Assembly (NCBI GenBank): GCA_016125225.1
Contig: WGME01000013.1
Span: 248,001 to 312,000 of the forward strand
Direction of reading: 5' to 3'
Length of the DNA stretch: 64,000 nucleotides
Source: a bacterium
Lineage (GTDB): Bacteria; Planctomycetota; Planctomycetia; Planctomycetales; Planctomycetaceae
A program made the position numbers and the translations under genes. Position 1 is the first letter of the stretch. Each line of letters begins with the position of its first letter. This document shows, in pieces, positions 1 through 9,369 of this stretch. The notes below the pieces were generated by a model. The model was not told the DNA's origin. It did no database searches and saw nothing but the letters and a program-made list of their open reading frames with translations.

Positions 1-706
1 TCCCCGGGGACACGGGGGTGATGTCGACAATGTGTTCCGCATCGAGTTGCAGTCGGCGAACCTGACCCAGTTGATTGGCCTGCAAGAGCTCATTCTGTTC
101 CACATCCAGCGCGCTCAGCCATAGTCCACTATAGGCAGCGGTATCGATACAGATCCAACCGGGAGAGAGACGTGGCAGCCCCGAGCGTTGCTGCGTGTGC
201 CCGCAGATCACTCGCTTCCCTGATTTATGGGGCGGGAGCTGTGCTGAGGTTGATGTCCAACGCAGAATATCATCAAACTGCTGGTCCATGTCGACATTCG
301 GGTCGACCCCTGCATGCACGAAAATGTCGTGCTCCGTCTCCCAGTAGGACTGCATCGCCTCGAGAAATTGGCGATGCTCTTGGGGGATAGCTTCGAGCTC
401 GCCCCCGTAGGATTCGAGCACTTCCCAACAACCACAATTCAACCACCCCGCACGCCACGGGTTGCCGTGCAACACTTTGAGCATCATCTCTTCGTGGTTA
501 CCACGAATTGTGATGAGCCGGCACTGTGAAGCCAGTTGCAGCAGCTGCTCAATGACCCGGCGAGTATTCGGCCCACGATCCACCACATCACCCAAAGTGA
601 TGACGGTATCCTGGGCTGTGACATTCAATGTTGACAGCAACGTCTCAAGAGCAGAGTCACAGCCATGGATGTCACCGATGGCGAGTGTTCTCGCAGCCTG
701 ACTCAT
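1..706 (-). CDS. PPP-family serine/threonine phosphatase, partial (3' end beyond left edge)
   Basis: A calcineurin-like metallophosphoesterase of the PPP family. The three metal-binding signatures appear in order near the N-terminus: GDIHG at about residue 11, GDVVDRG at about 39, and GNHEEMM at about 65; later histidines (FVHAG, CGHTQ) fit the remaining metal ligands. Such bacterial enzymes dephosphorylate phosphoproteins or cleave dinucleoside polyphosphates; the substrate cannot be told here. The ATG is at 704-706 on the minus strand and the frame stays open for 235 codons to base 2, so the end lies outside the window. It begins 8 bases after the argG stop and is probably translated from the same message. 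Identity of the fold is secure, exact function is not. Confidence 0.85.
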   Translation of the reverse strand, partial: MSQAARTLAIGDIHGCDSALETLLSTLNVTAQDTVITLGDVVDRGPNTRRVIEQLLQLASQCRLITIRGNHEEMMLKVLHGNPWRAGWLNCGCWEVLESYGGELEAIPQEHRQFLEAMQSYWETEHDIFVHAGVDPNVDMDQQFDDILRWTSTSAQLPPHKSGKRVICGHTQQRSGLPRLSPGWICIDTAAYSGLWLSALDVEQNELLQANQLGQVRRLQLDAEHIVDITPVSPG

Positions 707-714
707 CGAATATC

Positions 715-1929
715 CTAATACCGCCGTTGGCGCACCCCGGCTTGCACGCGAGAAGGCAGGCCCATGATGCGGAGGAAGCCTTCGGCGTCGGTCTGGTTGT
801 AGCTGCCGCCCCCTTCCATACTGGCGATCGCTTCGTCATACAGGCTGTTGGGGCTGGTGCGGCCGCGGATGAGAATGTTGCCTTTGTAGAGGCTCAATTT
901 CACTTCGCCGGTCACCGGTTCCTGTGCCGTTTTGATGAACGACATCAGGGCGTCCATCTTGGCGGTGTACCAGAAGCCGTAGTAAACCATCTCGGCGACT
1001 TCCGGCGAGATGCGATCGCGCAGGTGGACCAGATCGCGGTCGAGCGTGAGTTGTTCCAGTTGCTGATGGGCCGCATACAACGCGGTCATGCCGGGAGCTT
1101 CGTACACACCGCGGCTCTTCATGCCGACGAACCGATTCTCGACGATATCGATGCGACCCACGCCATTGCGGCCGGCGATGGTGTTCAGCGTTTCCACCAT
1201 CTGCAAGGCCGTTTTCTTTTCGCCGTTCAGCGTCACGGGCATGCCATGTTCAAAACCGATCGTGACATCTTCCCGATTATCTGGCGCGGCTTGGGGGGAG
1301 ACGGTCATGCCGAAGTCGACGATGTCGACCCCGCACACGGCTGGATCTTCAAGCAGACCGGCTTCATAGCTGATGTGCAGGCAGTTTTCGTCGGAGCTGT
1401 AGGGCTTGCTGATCGAGGCCTTGACTGGAATGTTCTTTTCCTGGCAAAAGGCGATCATTTCCGTTCGGCCGGGGAATCGCTCGCGGTACTTTTCGATCCG
1501 CCACGGGGCAATGATTTTGACATTCGGGTTCAACGCTTCCGCGGCGAGTTGGAAGCGGCATTGGTCGTTGCCTTTACCGGTGGCTCCGTGGGCGTAGGCA
1601 TCGGCCCCGACTTCGCGGGCCACTTCGAGGCAAATCTTCGAGATCAGCGGGCGGGCGATCGACGTGCCGAGTAGATAAATGTTTTCGTACTTTGCCTGCC
1701 ACTGCAGCACGGGGAAGGCAAAGTCGCGGCAGAGTTCTTCCCGGGCATCGACAATGCGGGCTGACTTCGCCCCGCAGGTGTGGGCCTTTTCCAGGACGGC
1801 CTGGCGATCTTCGCAGGGCTGGCCGAGATCGACATAGACACAATGGACGTCGTAGCCTTCCTCTTGCAACCAACCGAGGATGACAGAAGTATCGAGGCCA
1901 CCGGAATAGGCCAGCACGCAACTCGGCAT
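715..1929 (-). CDS. argG: Argininosuccinate synthase
   Basis: Joins citrulline and aspartate at the cost of ATP to give argininosuccinate, the penultimate step of arginine biosynthesis, in the cytoplasm. The 404-residue length is normal for the family. The N-terminal ATP-pyrophosphatase loop AYSGGLDTSVILGWL is at residues 8-22. Conserved later segments such as YAHGATGKGNDQCRF (about 112-126) bind citrulline and aspartate, and KASISKPYSSDENCLHISYE (about 170-189) is typical of class-I ArgG. The start ATG at 1927-1929 gives the expected N-terminus directly before the ATP motif. The PPP phosphatase follows 8 bases downstream on the same strand. No argH or other arginine gene is nearby. Confidence 0.97.
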   Translation of the reverse strand: MPSCVLAYSGGLDTSVILGWLQEEGYDVHCVYVDLGQPCEDRQAVLEKAHTCGAKSARIVDAREELCRDFAFPVLQWQAKYENIYLLGTSIARPLISKICLEVAREVGADAYAHGATGKGNDQCRFQLAAEALNPNVKIIAPWRIEKYRERFPGRTEMIAFCQEKNIPVKASISKPYSSDENCLHISYEAGLLEDPAVCGVDIVDFGMTVSPQAAPDNREDVTIGFEHGMPVTLNGEKKTALQMVETLNTIAGRNGVGRIDIVENRFVGMKSRGVYEAPGMTALYAAHQQLEQLTLDRDLVHLRDRISPEVAEMVYYGFWYTAKMDALMSFIKTAQEPVTGEVKLSLYKGNILIRGRTSPNSLYDEAIASMEGGGSYNQTDAEGFLRIMGLPSRVQAGVRQRRY

Positions 1930-2099
1930 GTTCGCAAATCGCTTTCAGAGGGTCGGAGATGTCGCAGGATTTCGACGAGGGATTCGCAGGGGTTCCCCAC
2001 GCAATCTTGCCGATTCCGGAAGGCCGTTCGTCCTGTCCGGGATAGACCCATCATAAAGCGCTTCGCGTGCTGACAAAAGCGTGCCAGAAGTCGTGCGAT

Positions 2100-2525
2100 T
2101 TAATGGCGAAACTCGTTCTGGTCAAAGTAGACGAGTTTGCCTTCACGAAAGAACAGAACGACACTGCGACCACTCCGGTCGGGGCCCCATTTGTAGCCGA
2201 TATCGGTCTGCTGGTAATGGCCGCCGTTGCGTTTCATTTCGGAGTCGTCGAATTCCCGGACCCCTTCCGCCCCCAGAGCATCGTTGACCATGGGGACCGT
2301 CATGCCGTTTTCCACCATGTGTCCGAGCAGCCAGGTTAACGATTCCGGATCGCTATCCACCTGGAATTTGCGGCGATGTTCGTCGACCACGACCGGGGAA
2401 TAATGTTCCGGCTCGGGAAAGAGAATCGGAGACAATTCCTGCCATTGGGCACAGCCCGCCCCAAGGCCGACGCTCAGCCAGCAAACGAGCGGCCAAACGG
2501 ACGGCAGCCTGTGTGAGGGCAACAT
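2100..2525 (-). CDS. Small putative lipoprotein, unknown function
   Basis: A 141-residue protein with a basic start, a hydrophobic stretch (about residues 9-24) and a lipobox-like LGAGC at about 21-25, suggesting lipidation at the cysteine and membrane anchoring outside the cytoplasm. The mature part is mixed and charged, with no motif I recognise; it ends in a short beta-rich stretch (VVLFFREGKLVYFDQNEF) that looks like the C-terminus of a small lipocalin- or SmpA-like domain, but this is only a resemblance. It follows the RND transporter on the same strand after a gap of about 170 bases, which could allow co-transcription. The lipoprotein call is fair; function is unknown. Confidence 0.65.
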   Translation of the reverse strand: MLPSHRLPSVWPLVCWLSVGLGAGCAQWQELSPILFPEPEHYSPVVVDEHRRKFQVDSDPESLTWLLGHMVENGMTVPMVNDALGAEGVREFDDSEMKRNGGHYQQTDIGYKWGPDRSGRSVVLFFREGKLVYFDQNEFRH

Positions 2526-2697
2526 GGCGAACTCCCGATGTCAGACGATGGCCCCCCGGCCGACACACCATACCCGAGCCTACGGCAGACGTCCTAGCGG
2601 AAGACGATCGCCTGCACGGAACGGTTACAGAAAACTCAGCCTGCCCAGAGATTCTTCGGCAGCATTCGCCGACGTTGTTGTGCCCGTTGGGCAAGCC

Positions 2698-5688
2698 TCA
2701 GGCGACGCGGGGCACTTTCGGCATAGGCAGAATGTGCGGCGATTCGTCGTCAGCATCGGCGGGCGTCTCGGTATCAGACGGCGGCAGAGACGACTGGTCG
2801 TCGCTTTGAGACGCATTCGGGGGACGGTAACGAGCCACAATCGCCAGAACGGCTGGCAGTGTCACCAGTGCGAGCAGCACACAACTGGCGACGCCAATCG
2901 AGAGCACCGCTCCCAGGCTGTGCAGTCCACGATGGGCGGAAATCATCATGCTGCCAAAGCCCACAATGCTGGTGCTGGTGGTCATGGAAATGGCATTCAC
3001 CAGGCTGGGGCTCGGGCGATACTCGCGCGTGGTGCGGCGGTAGAAATCGTGCAGCACATGCACCCCGTTGTCGACTCCGATGCCAATGATCAACGGCAGG
3101 ATGATCAGGTTCGCGGGGTTCAGCGACATGCCAATCGACGATAAGACGCCAAAGGTTAACAGCAGCCCCAGAATCGGGGGGACAATCCCGACGACCGTTT
3201 CGATCACGCAGCCCCTGTCTTTCCAGGCTGCGATGGCAAACGTACTTCCGGCATAGGCCAATAACAGGCTGATCCAGGGAATCGGAGTGTCGCGCACCAG
3301 CAGAATGGCAATCGCCGCGGCGACCGCAAAGACGGGCGGAGCAAAGGTCGCCAGAATCAATTCTTTCGGCAGGAAGTCGAGCAGGAGGACCAGCAGAATT
3401 ACCACGAGCGAATAGACCGCACAGACTTCGTAACTCTGTTTGATTTGCTGAGCCGCTTCATAATTCTGCAAAGGTGTGCCTGTCACTTCGGGATCGACGC
3501 TGCGCAAATCGTGCACAAACTGCGACAGGGGTTCCATGTCCCACACGGGGTCTTTCGGAAAGACTTGCAAGAGCCATTGACCATGCGGGCTGACATACCG
3601 GGCGGTCAGTTCGGCCGGCAGATCATCCACCGTTACCGGTGTGGGGTCCGAAGCTTGGGCCAGGGCCTGAAACTGGGCCAGTAGCGCATAAGACATGCGG
3701 TACTGGAACTCGCCGAGAACGGTCATCTGTTCCTGCAGATTCATCTTTTCGAGTTCATCGAGAAATTGATTCAGATTGCGGGAGACACGTTTCGCGGGTT
3801 CCCCCGGCGTGTTCTGCAGGAAGTGATAGAAACTGTCGAGCATATGCCCCACCTGGCCCGGATTGGCCGGAGCGGGCGGAGGTGGCTGCTGCGGCAAATG
3901 CGAGAGATGAGCGCGGAATCCCTGAACCAGCAACTGGCTGTTCTGAGCCGGAAAAGCTGGCAAGCGGGTGGCTAATTCTTCCACGTGTCGCACTGTCGGC
4001 AAGGCTTCCAGGCGAGCCTTCATTTGCCGAGCCTCTTCGGCTGAGTCCGCGAGCGACACAGCATACAGCAGCGAATTGTTCGACGCTTCAAAAATGCGGT
4101 TCTGCGCCTCGACCGATTCCAGTCCATCGGCCTGCAAGTGCAGCAGATTGTGATCGTAAGCCAGCTTTGGTTTTGGCCAACCGTTCTTCCAGTCGCAACC
4201 AAACCAGCCCGTGGCCGCAAAGAGGGCCAACGAGCCCACAATCACCGCCCAGGGATATTCCGAGGTCATGCGACCCAGAATCTTGCCCTGAAACGGGACC
4301 GGCAGAGTCCGTTCTTCACTTTTGCGATCGGCCAAGGCCACTAACGCGGGCAGGCAGGTAAAGGTGGCGATCGTACAGAGCAAAATGCCCCCCCCGGCGA
4401 TGATGCCGAGTTCAGCGACTCCGAGAAACGACGTAAAAGCGGCACAGAAGAAGGCCAGAGACGTGGTAATAGCCCCCGTGACAATGCCCGGGCCGATGGT
4501 GGCAGCCGCTTCGACAATGCCGTGCCGGGCATCACGACCGTGGTGCCGCAGGTCGAGATAGCGTGACAGCAGATGGACCGCGAAATCGTTGCCCAGACCG
4601 ATCACAATCGAGGCAAAGGCTACCGACAGAATGTTCAAATGGCCGATCACCAACGTGGTGTAACCGAAGGACCAGGCCATGCCGACGGCGAGCACGATCA
4701 TTCCCAAGGCCGGGTGTCGCAGTCCCCGGAAACCGAGAAAGAACAGCAGTGCAACGCCGACAAAAGAGAACAACGATGCCTGCGTGCTGTCTTGCTGAGA
4801 GCGACGCATTTCATCGTTTTCGAGCACCGGAATGCCCGTGAGCCAGACTTTAATGTCCGGGAATTCGCTTTGGGTTTCAGCGATCAGGTGTCGCAACCGA
4901 TCGATGGCGACGGTGGCCCCCTCAAAACTGTCTTTCGTTTTGACGGGGGCAGCCATCAGGAAACCCATGGTCCCTTGCTCGTTGAGCATGTAGACCGTCT
5001 GGTTGGCCTGTTCCCGCAATTGCGGGTCGATGGGCAGAATGTCGGGCCAGGGATTGACGAAGTCGTTCCGATCTTTTGCAAACCGGGCCAATGACTCCGA
5101 CAAACGCTCGGCATGTTGCCACAGCAGGGCATCGCCCGTCGTATGCTCGCCTCGCAAGTCCTGCAGTTGAAACTGCAGCAACGGAATCAGGCTTTCCAGC
5201 CGGATCAGATCCCAGCGGCCGTTCAGAATCGGGCGATATTCTTCCAGCCGATCCAGTCCGATCGCCAGGGAATCCGGGGGAAGATATTGCAAGCCTTTGT
5301 TTCGCAGTCCGCCCGGTTCAATCTTGTAAAGCACATTCGCAAACAGCTCGTGTTCCGCCTGCAGCCGTTGTCCCAGTCGGTCAAGCGTTGCCTTGATGGT
5401 TTCCGGTTCGCTCGCTTCGATGGCGACGACCATATCGGACGATTCGCCGAAGTCTTCGGTGTACTTAAGCCAACGCTGCTGGAAGGGAACCGACGGGTCG
5501 ATCAGATCGCTGCGATCGGTTTTGAATTGCAGTCGAGTGACGGTGATAAAAATGCTGGCCAGCGTGACCACCGCGACAATTGTCAACGTGGTCCGCGGTT
5601 TTCTGGCACAGGCATGCGTCATGCCGCGCAGAACTTCCGACATCAGGCCAGGTTCGTTAGCAGCCGCTGGCGTATCGACCATGGGCAT
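2698..5688 (-). CDS. MMPL/RND-family transporter (HpnN-like)
   Basis: A 996-residue inner-membrane protein with the duplicated RND architecture: one transmembrane helix near residue 35, a large periplasmic loop to about 290, six helices around 300-500, a second periplasmic loop to about 745, and six more helices to about 965. The paired helix-4-like signatures are visible: IVIGLGNDFAVHLLSRY in the first half and LIIGIGVDNGVHVLHDF in the second, the conserved aspartates fitting proton relay. The layout matches hopanoid- or lipid-exporting MMPL proteins (HpnN group) rather than drug pumps, and there is no adjacent periplasmic adaptor. The C-terminal 40 residues are polar and acidic. The ATG at 5686-5688 is used; a second ATG lies two codons inside. 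Cargo is inferred, not shown. Confidence 0.85.
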   Translation of the reverse strand: MPMVDTPAAANEPGLMSEVLRGMTHACARKPRTTLTIVAVVTLASIFITVTRLQFKTDRSDLIDPSVPFQQRWLKYTEDFGESSDMVVAIEASEPETIKATLDRLGQRLQAEHELFANVLYKIEPGGLRNKGLQYLPPDSLAIGLDRLEEYRPILNGRWDLIRLESLIPLLQFQLQDLRGEHTTGDALLWQHAERLSESLARFAKDRNDFVNPWPDILPIDPQLREQANQTVYMLNEQGTMGFLMAAPVKTKDSFEGATVAIDRLRHLIAETQSEFPDIKVWLTGIPVLENDEMRRSQQDSTQASLFSFVGVALLFFLGFRGLRHPALGMIVLAVGMAWSFGYTTLVIGHLNILSVAFASIVIGLGNDFAVHLLSRYLDLRHHGRDARHGIVEAAATIGPGIVTGAITTSLAFFCAAFTSFLGVAELGIIAGGGILLCTIATFTCLPALVALADRKSEERTLPVPFQGKILGRMTSEYPWAVIVGSLALFAATGWFGCDWKNGWPKPKLAYDHNLLHLQADGLESVEAQNRIFEASNNSLLYAVSLADSAEEARQMKARLEALPTVRHVEELATRLPAFPAQNSQLLVQGFRAHLSHLPQQPPPPAPANPGQVGHMLDSFYHFLQNTPGEPAKRVSRNLNQFLDELEKMNLQEQMTVLGEFQYRMSYALLAQFQALAQASDPTPVTVDDLPAELTARYVSPHGQWLLQVFPKDPVWDMEPLSQFVHDLRSVDPEVTGTPLQNYEAAQQIKQSYEVCAVYSLVVILLVLLLDFLPKELILATFAPPVFAVAAAIAILLVRDTPIPWISLLLAYAGSTFAIAAWKDRGCVIETVVGIVPPILGLLLTFGVLSSIGMSLNPANLIILPLIIGIGVDNGVHVLHDFYRRTTREYRPSPSLVNAISMTTSTSIVGFGSMMISAHRGLHSLGAVLSIGVASCVLLALVTLPAVLAIVARYRPPNASQSDDQSSLPPSDTETPADADDESPHILPMPKVPRVA

Positions 5689-6018
5689 CGCGATCCGTTG
5701 TCACTCGGGCGGAGTCAGTCTCAGGGGGGCGGAGAGCCCACTCGCGTCAGCACCACCAGACGGGCTGGTCCATCGGGAAACAAGACCGGGCGTGACGACG
5801 CCTCATTATATGCGGGTTTCCAGTGCCACGGGAGTCTCCCGGTTCTAGGGGATTGAGTTCTCTCTGGCCAGAGCAGTCGCCAGCAGGAAACTCGACTCCG
5901 GCCGATTCTGCTTGACCAAAACCCCAGGTTCCTCTACATCACGCCAGTTTTGCCGAATCGTTGACCGGTTCTGTAGAGCGCAGGGCTGCTCCCTCGGGCG
6001 TGCTTCACACGGTTATTC
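5689..6018. other. 330-base divergent intergenic region
   Basis: Lies between the 5' ends of the RND transporter (minus) and the LptF/G permease (plus), so it must carry both promoters. I see no convincing -35/-10 pair, no long inverted repeat and no open frame with coding character. Confidence 0.5.
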
Positions 6019-7197
6019 ATGCGACTGCTCGAACGCTACATCCTTGTTGAACTGCTACGCGTGTTCACCGCAGTGCTGGGGTTGACCACGTGTCTATTGT
6101 TGTTGGTCGGCGTTTTCGGGCAGGTGCGGGAAAATGGTCTGGGGCCGCTGCAGGTCCTGCAGATTCTCCCTTTCGTCGTTCCCAGCCTGTTGCCTTTCAC
6201 CATTCCCGCAACCTTGTTGCTGACCGTGTGCGTGGTCTACGGTCGCATGGCAGGGGATCGGGAAATCATTGCAGCCAAAGCTGCGGGCATTCACATCGCA
6301 GCGTTACTGTGGCCGTCCTACTTTCTCGGAGCCGTGCTCAGCGTGGTCTCGCTGATCATGCTCGATCAGGCTATTCCCTGGTCGTTTGCGAATATCGAAC
6401 GGGTCGTCACCCTCGCAATGGAAGACATTTTCCTCGACGTCTTGCGGACGCAGAATCAGGTCTACATCAAAGAACGGGGGATCACCATTACGGTGATGGA
6501 AGTCCGCGACCGGACACTCATCTTTCCGACGTTCCGGATTTCGCCGAACGGCCGCAGTGCCGTGACTCTGCAGGCCGAAGAAGCCAAACTCAGTTTCGAT
6601 CTGCGGCGGCAGGAAGTCATTCTGCAGATGAAACACGGGATCGTCGACGTTCCGGGTCAGGCACAGGCTGCATTTGAAACCGAAGAAAAATCGTTTCCGC
6701 TGCCTTCGAAACGGGGACGCTTGCGGGCCCGCAATCTTCAAATCGACGACATCGTCACCGAGGTCGCCGCTGCGGAAAATGATGAACGCGTGGCTCAAAC
6801 CAGTCAGGCCATCGATACCGCGTTACTCCTCTCGACGGGAAATTTTTCGCGACTCGCTTCGCCCGATTTTGCCGTCCATCGGCAGCAAATTCGTGAAGCA
6901 ACGGACAAACGCTGGAAGATGACCACCGAACTGCACAACCGCTATGCGACGGCCTGCAGTTGCTTTTTCTTCGTGCTGTTGGGGAGCCCATTCGCGGTTT
7001 TGATGGCCCGCAAGCAATTCCTCACGAGTTTCCTGTTCTGCTTCCTGCCGATTCTGCTCATCTACTATCCCGTGTCGATGATGACGCAGAACCTCTCCAA
7101 GACGGGCAAGCTCGACCCCATGTGGGCCGTCTGGTCGGCCAATGCCATCATGGCCGTGGCGGCAGGCTACTTCTTCCGGAAAGTGCTGCAGAATTAG
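6019..7197 (+). CDS. LptF/LptG-family permease
   Basis: A 392-residue permease of the YjgP/YjgQ family, the membrane part of the LptB2FG ABC system that extracts lipopolysaccharide from the inner membrane. The N-terminal pattern MRLLERYILVELL followed by helices at about 12-35, 52-80 and 93-120 is typical, as is the segment around AGDREIIAAKAAGI (residues 77-90), the coupling region near the ATPase contact. A periplasmic beta-jellyroll-like domain spans about 130-290, then three helices close the protein (about 310-390). Only one LptF/G copy is present here, so whether it is LptF or LptG cannot be decided. Followed by a hairpin at about 7249-7268. Confidence 0.85.
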   Translation: MRLLERYILVELLRVFTAVLGLTTCLLLLVGVFGQVRENGLGPLQVLQILPFVVPSLLPFTIPATLLLTVCVVYGRMAGDREIIAAKAAGIHIAALLWPSYFLGAVLSVVSLIMLDQAIPWSFANIERVVTLAMEDIFLDVLRTQNQVYIKERGITITVMEVRDRTLIFPTFRISPNGRSAVTLQAEEAKLSFDLRRQEVILQMKHGIVDVPGQAQAAFETEEKSFPLPSKRGRLRARNLQIDDIVTEVAAAENDERVAQTSQAIDTALLLSTGNFSRLASPDFAVHRQQIREATDKRWKMTTELHNRYATACSCFFFVLLGSPFAVLMARKQFLTSFLFCFLPILLIYYPVSMMTQNLSKTGKLDPMWAVWSANAIMAVAAGYFFRKVLQN

Positions 7198-7248
7198 TCG
7201 TGAAGTGCGAGTTGGATGCGTGGGTCTCAGATGGTGTGAAAATAAAAG

Positions 7249-7268
7249 CCGCCACCTCCGAGTGGCGG
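7249..7268 (+). terminator. Hairpin after the LptF/G-like gene
   Basis: A 7-bp perfect stem (CCGCCAC at 7249-7255 with GTGGCGG at 7262-7268) with a 6-base loop, about 50 bases past the stop. The T-rich stretch after it is weak, so intrinsic termination is only probable. Confidence 0.45.
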
Positions 7269-7371
7269 GCATTGGGTTTGTTGAGGCGGCATCAGGGCAT
7301 ACCACCAGATTGCCTCCGTAATACACACTCATCCATTTCCTTTCCCATCGCCTGCATGGTAACTTCACGGC

Positions 7372-7938
7372 ATGGCAATTTCGGACGAAGACCTGATGCG
7401 GCTTGTACAAACCGGCCAGTTGGCCGTGTTTGAAGAGTTGGTGCATCGGTACCGAAACGCACTGGTTCGCGTGGCTGCCAGTAAACTGGGTGATCGGCAG
7501 GTCGCGGAAGACGTCGTCCAGGAAGCCTTGCTGGCGGCCTTTGCCGCTCGTCAGACCTTTAACCCGGCGTACAAATTTCGCACGTGGTTATGGACAATTG
7601 CCCTGCGACTCTGCCAGAAACAGGGACAGCGTTCGCGGGGGCCGCAGCAGTCGCTCGTGGCTCCGAACAGCCCCGTGGTGCAGTCGGCTGCGGTTGATGG
7701 TCCGCACGGCTTGCAGTCACTGTTGACGACAGAGCAGAGTGAACTGCTCCAACAGGCGCTCTCAGCGCTGCCAGAAGCCGAAGCCGATGCCTTACGCCTC
7801 CGATTTTTCGGGGGCTTGCCGTTTGATGACATCGCCGCGGCGATGGATTCCAGTGTCAGCGGGGCGAAACAGCGTGTGAAACATGGACTGGCCCGGTTGG
7901 CCTTACGCCTTCAGACTCTTTCCGGAGTCGAATCATGA
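7372..7938 (+). CDS. ECF-type RNA polymerase sigma factor
   Basis: A 188-residue sigma-70-family factor with region 2 at about residues 10-85 (conserved DRQVAEDVVQEALLAAF and the -10-recognition part FRTWLWTIALRLC) and region 4 at about 115-180 (LPEAEADALRLRFFGGLPFDDIAAAM, a helix-turn-helix followed by GAKQRVKHGLARL). It directs RNA polymerase to a regulon that cannot be read here. The next gene, an anti-sigma factor, overlaps by four bases (ATGA), which supports translational coupling of a sigma/anti-sigma pair. The Shine-Dalgarno sequence before the ATG is weak. Confidence 0.92.
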   Translation: MAISDEDLMRLVQTGQLAVFEELVHRYRNALVRVAASKLGDRQVAEDVVQEALLAAFAARQTFNPAYKFRTWLWTIALRLCQKQGQRSRGPQQSLVAPNSPVVQSAAVDGPHGLQSLLTTEQSELLQQALSALPEAEADALRLRFFGGLPFDDIAAAMDSSVSGAKQRVKHGLARLALRLQTLSGVES

Positions 7939-8453
7939 ATTGTGATCAAGCCTTTGACGATCTGACCAATCCTTTGCTGCTCGACCGCACGGAACTCGAA
8001 CAGCATTTGCGGGACTGTACGCGTTGCCGCCAGATGCAGGAAACGTTGGCACCCGCGCTGTCGTGGATGGCCGATGCTCCCGGCAGTTGGTCGGAAGCGG
8101 TCGTCCGGTCCAGTGATTCGGGGCCGTTGCTGACCATGCAGGCATTGCAGGTGGCGGAACGCTGTGCCTTGGAATTAGAGTCTCGCCGACCGTCGTCGCA
8201 GCGAACCTGGTTGCGTCGGAGTCTGATGCTGGCTGCGGTGGCCGTGTGTGGCCTGGCCTGCGGACTCTGGGGGATCGATCGCCGGGAAACGCCAACCGCC
8301 GCGGCTTTGCCGCAAGAAACAGGACTGCTGACCGCGTGCCTGTGGACACAACCGGGGCGTGAGACCGCCTCCGTCGATCAGTCGGCCCGACACATCGTGG
8401 CCTCGTGCGTGATGTGCCATGTTCCCAACTCGCTGAATGAAGTGCGGTTCTAG
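7935..8453 (+). CDS. Membrane anti-sigma factor with zinc finger and C-terminal CxxCH
   Basis: A 172-residue single-pass protein. The cytoplasmic N-terminus carries a ZAS-type zinc site, His24-x3-Cys28-x2-Cys31 with Cys3 as a possible fourth ligand, which usually clamps the partner ECF factor. One membrane helix follows at about 94-115. The extracytoplasmic tail of about 57 residues contains Cys135 and ends with Cys158-Val-Met-Cys161-His162, a match to the c-type haem attachment motif CxxCH. Its start codon overlaps the sigma stop (ATGA). The zinc-finger/TM plan is clear evidence for an anti-sigma role; haem binding is inference from the motif and predicted topology only. Alternatively the two cysteines form a redox-active disulphide. 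Confidence 0.8.
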   Translation: MNCDQAFDDLTNPLLLDRTELEQHLRDCTRCRQMQETLAPALSWMADAPGSWSEAVVRSSDSGPLLTMQALQVAERCALELESRRPSSQRTWLRRSLMLAAVAVCGLACGLWGIDRRETPTAAALPQETGLLTACLWTQPGRETASVDQSARHIVASCVMCHVPNSLNEVRF

Positions 8454-8535
8454 TCATCGCACGCCAGTGCTAGTGGAAACATTGTGACGTAGTGATTCAG
8501 AAGGTGCGTGTCGTCGGCGGTACCGGGGGCGTATC

Positions 8536-9303
8536 TTGTTGGAAACCAGTTGGACGATCATGGGCATTCTGGTACTGCTTCTCCTGGCCACATTCGGCTC
8601 AATGGAAGTAGGCTACCTCTGGGGAGTGCAGCGATCTCGGAAGGGCCAAAGCGATGTGGCTCAACTCGGCACCATTCAGGGGGCGATTCTCGGGCTGCTG
8701 GGATTGCTGCTCGGCTTCAGTTTTTCCGGGGCGGCCACGCGATTTGTCGATCGGCAAGACCTGATTGTGCAGGAAGCCAACGCGATCGGTACCGCTTATC
8801 TGCGGGCCGACCTACTGACCGACCCTCATGCGGAATTCTTGCGGAAGACGCTGGAAACTTACGTGCAGGATCGCGTCAGTTTTTTTCAAACGGGGACCGC
8901 GTTGATTGAACCGGGTTTGGCTCAGAGGACTGCCCAGCAACATCGGGACATGTGGCAAGCGGCATTAGAAGGTGTGCAAGAGACCTCGCATGTCGCTGTG
9001 GTTGTTCTGCCCGCCGTGAATGATGTGATTGACCTGCATACCACCCGCATCGCCACGGCTCACCGGCATCTACCGTTGCTCATCATCACGCTTTTGGTGG
9101 TCTGTGCGGCGTTGGGGATGCTGTCGGTGGGGTTTGGTTGTGGACTTTCCGGGAAGCGGTCGAGGTTGATGACTTCCAGTCTCGCCCTGCTGGTCTGCAC
9201 CGTGCTGTGGGTCACGATTGATCTCGATTATCCCCGCCACGGTGGCATTCAGATCCGGCAGCAACCTCTGCTGGATTTGCTGGAAAGCTTCCGGCAGCCA
9301 TAA
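8536..9303 (+). CDS. Bestrophin-like (DUF4239-like) membrane protein
   Basis: A 255-residue integral membrane protein: helices at about 8-30 and 50-70 near the N-terminus, a soluble central part (about 75-175) containing FVDRQDLIVQEANAIGTAYL, and helices at about 182-205 and 215-232. The order of two N-terminal helices, a VxxEAxAIGTxYxR-like segment and two C-terminal helices matches the DUF4239 group, distantly related to bestrophin anion channels. The start is uncertain: TTG at 8536 lies just after a GGGGGC sequence, and the first ATG is 24 bases in (8560). It follows the sigma/anti-sigma pair by about 80 bases and may be read with it. Transport activity is not shown. Confidence 0.7.
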   Translation: MLETSWTIMGILVLLLLATFGSMEVGYLWGVQRSRKGQSDVAQLGTIQGAILGLLGLLLGFSFSGAATRFVDRQDLIVQEANAIGTAYLRADLLTDPHAEFLRKTLETYVQDRVSFFQTGTALIEPGLAQRTAQQHRDMWQAALEGVQETSHVAVVVLPAVNDVIDLHTTRIATAHRHLPLLIITLLVVCAALGMLSVGFGCGLSGKRSRLMTSSLALLVCTVLWVTIDLDYPRHGGIQIRQQPLLDLLESFRQP

Positions 9304-9308
9304 ACAAA

Positions 9309-9342
9309 TGCCCGTCGACGGAAAAGCTCACGCCGACGGGCA
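9309..9342. terminator. Bidirectional hairpin between convergent genes
   Basis: Perfect 9-bp arms TGCCCGTCG (9309-9317) and CGACGGGCA (9334-9342) with a 16-base loop, sitting between the stop of the bestrophin-like gene and the end of the dioxygenase gene. It can end transcription from both sides. Confidence 0.65.
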
Positions 9343-9369
9343 CAACAATACTCGTTCAACCATCAGAAA

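Noticed and set aside
628-1674. 348-codon plus-strand frame opposite argG
   Set aside because: Shadow of the conserved argG gene; no independent domain or start signal.
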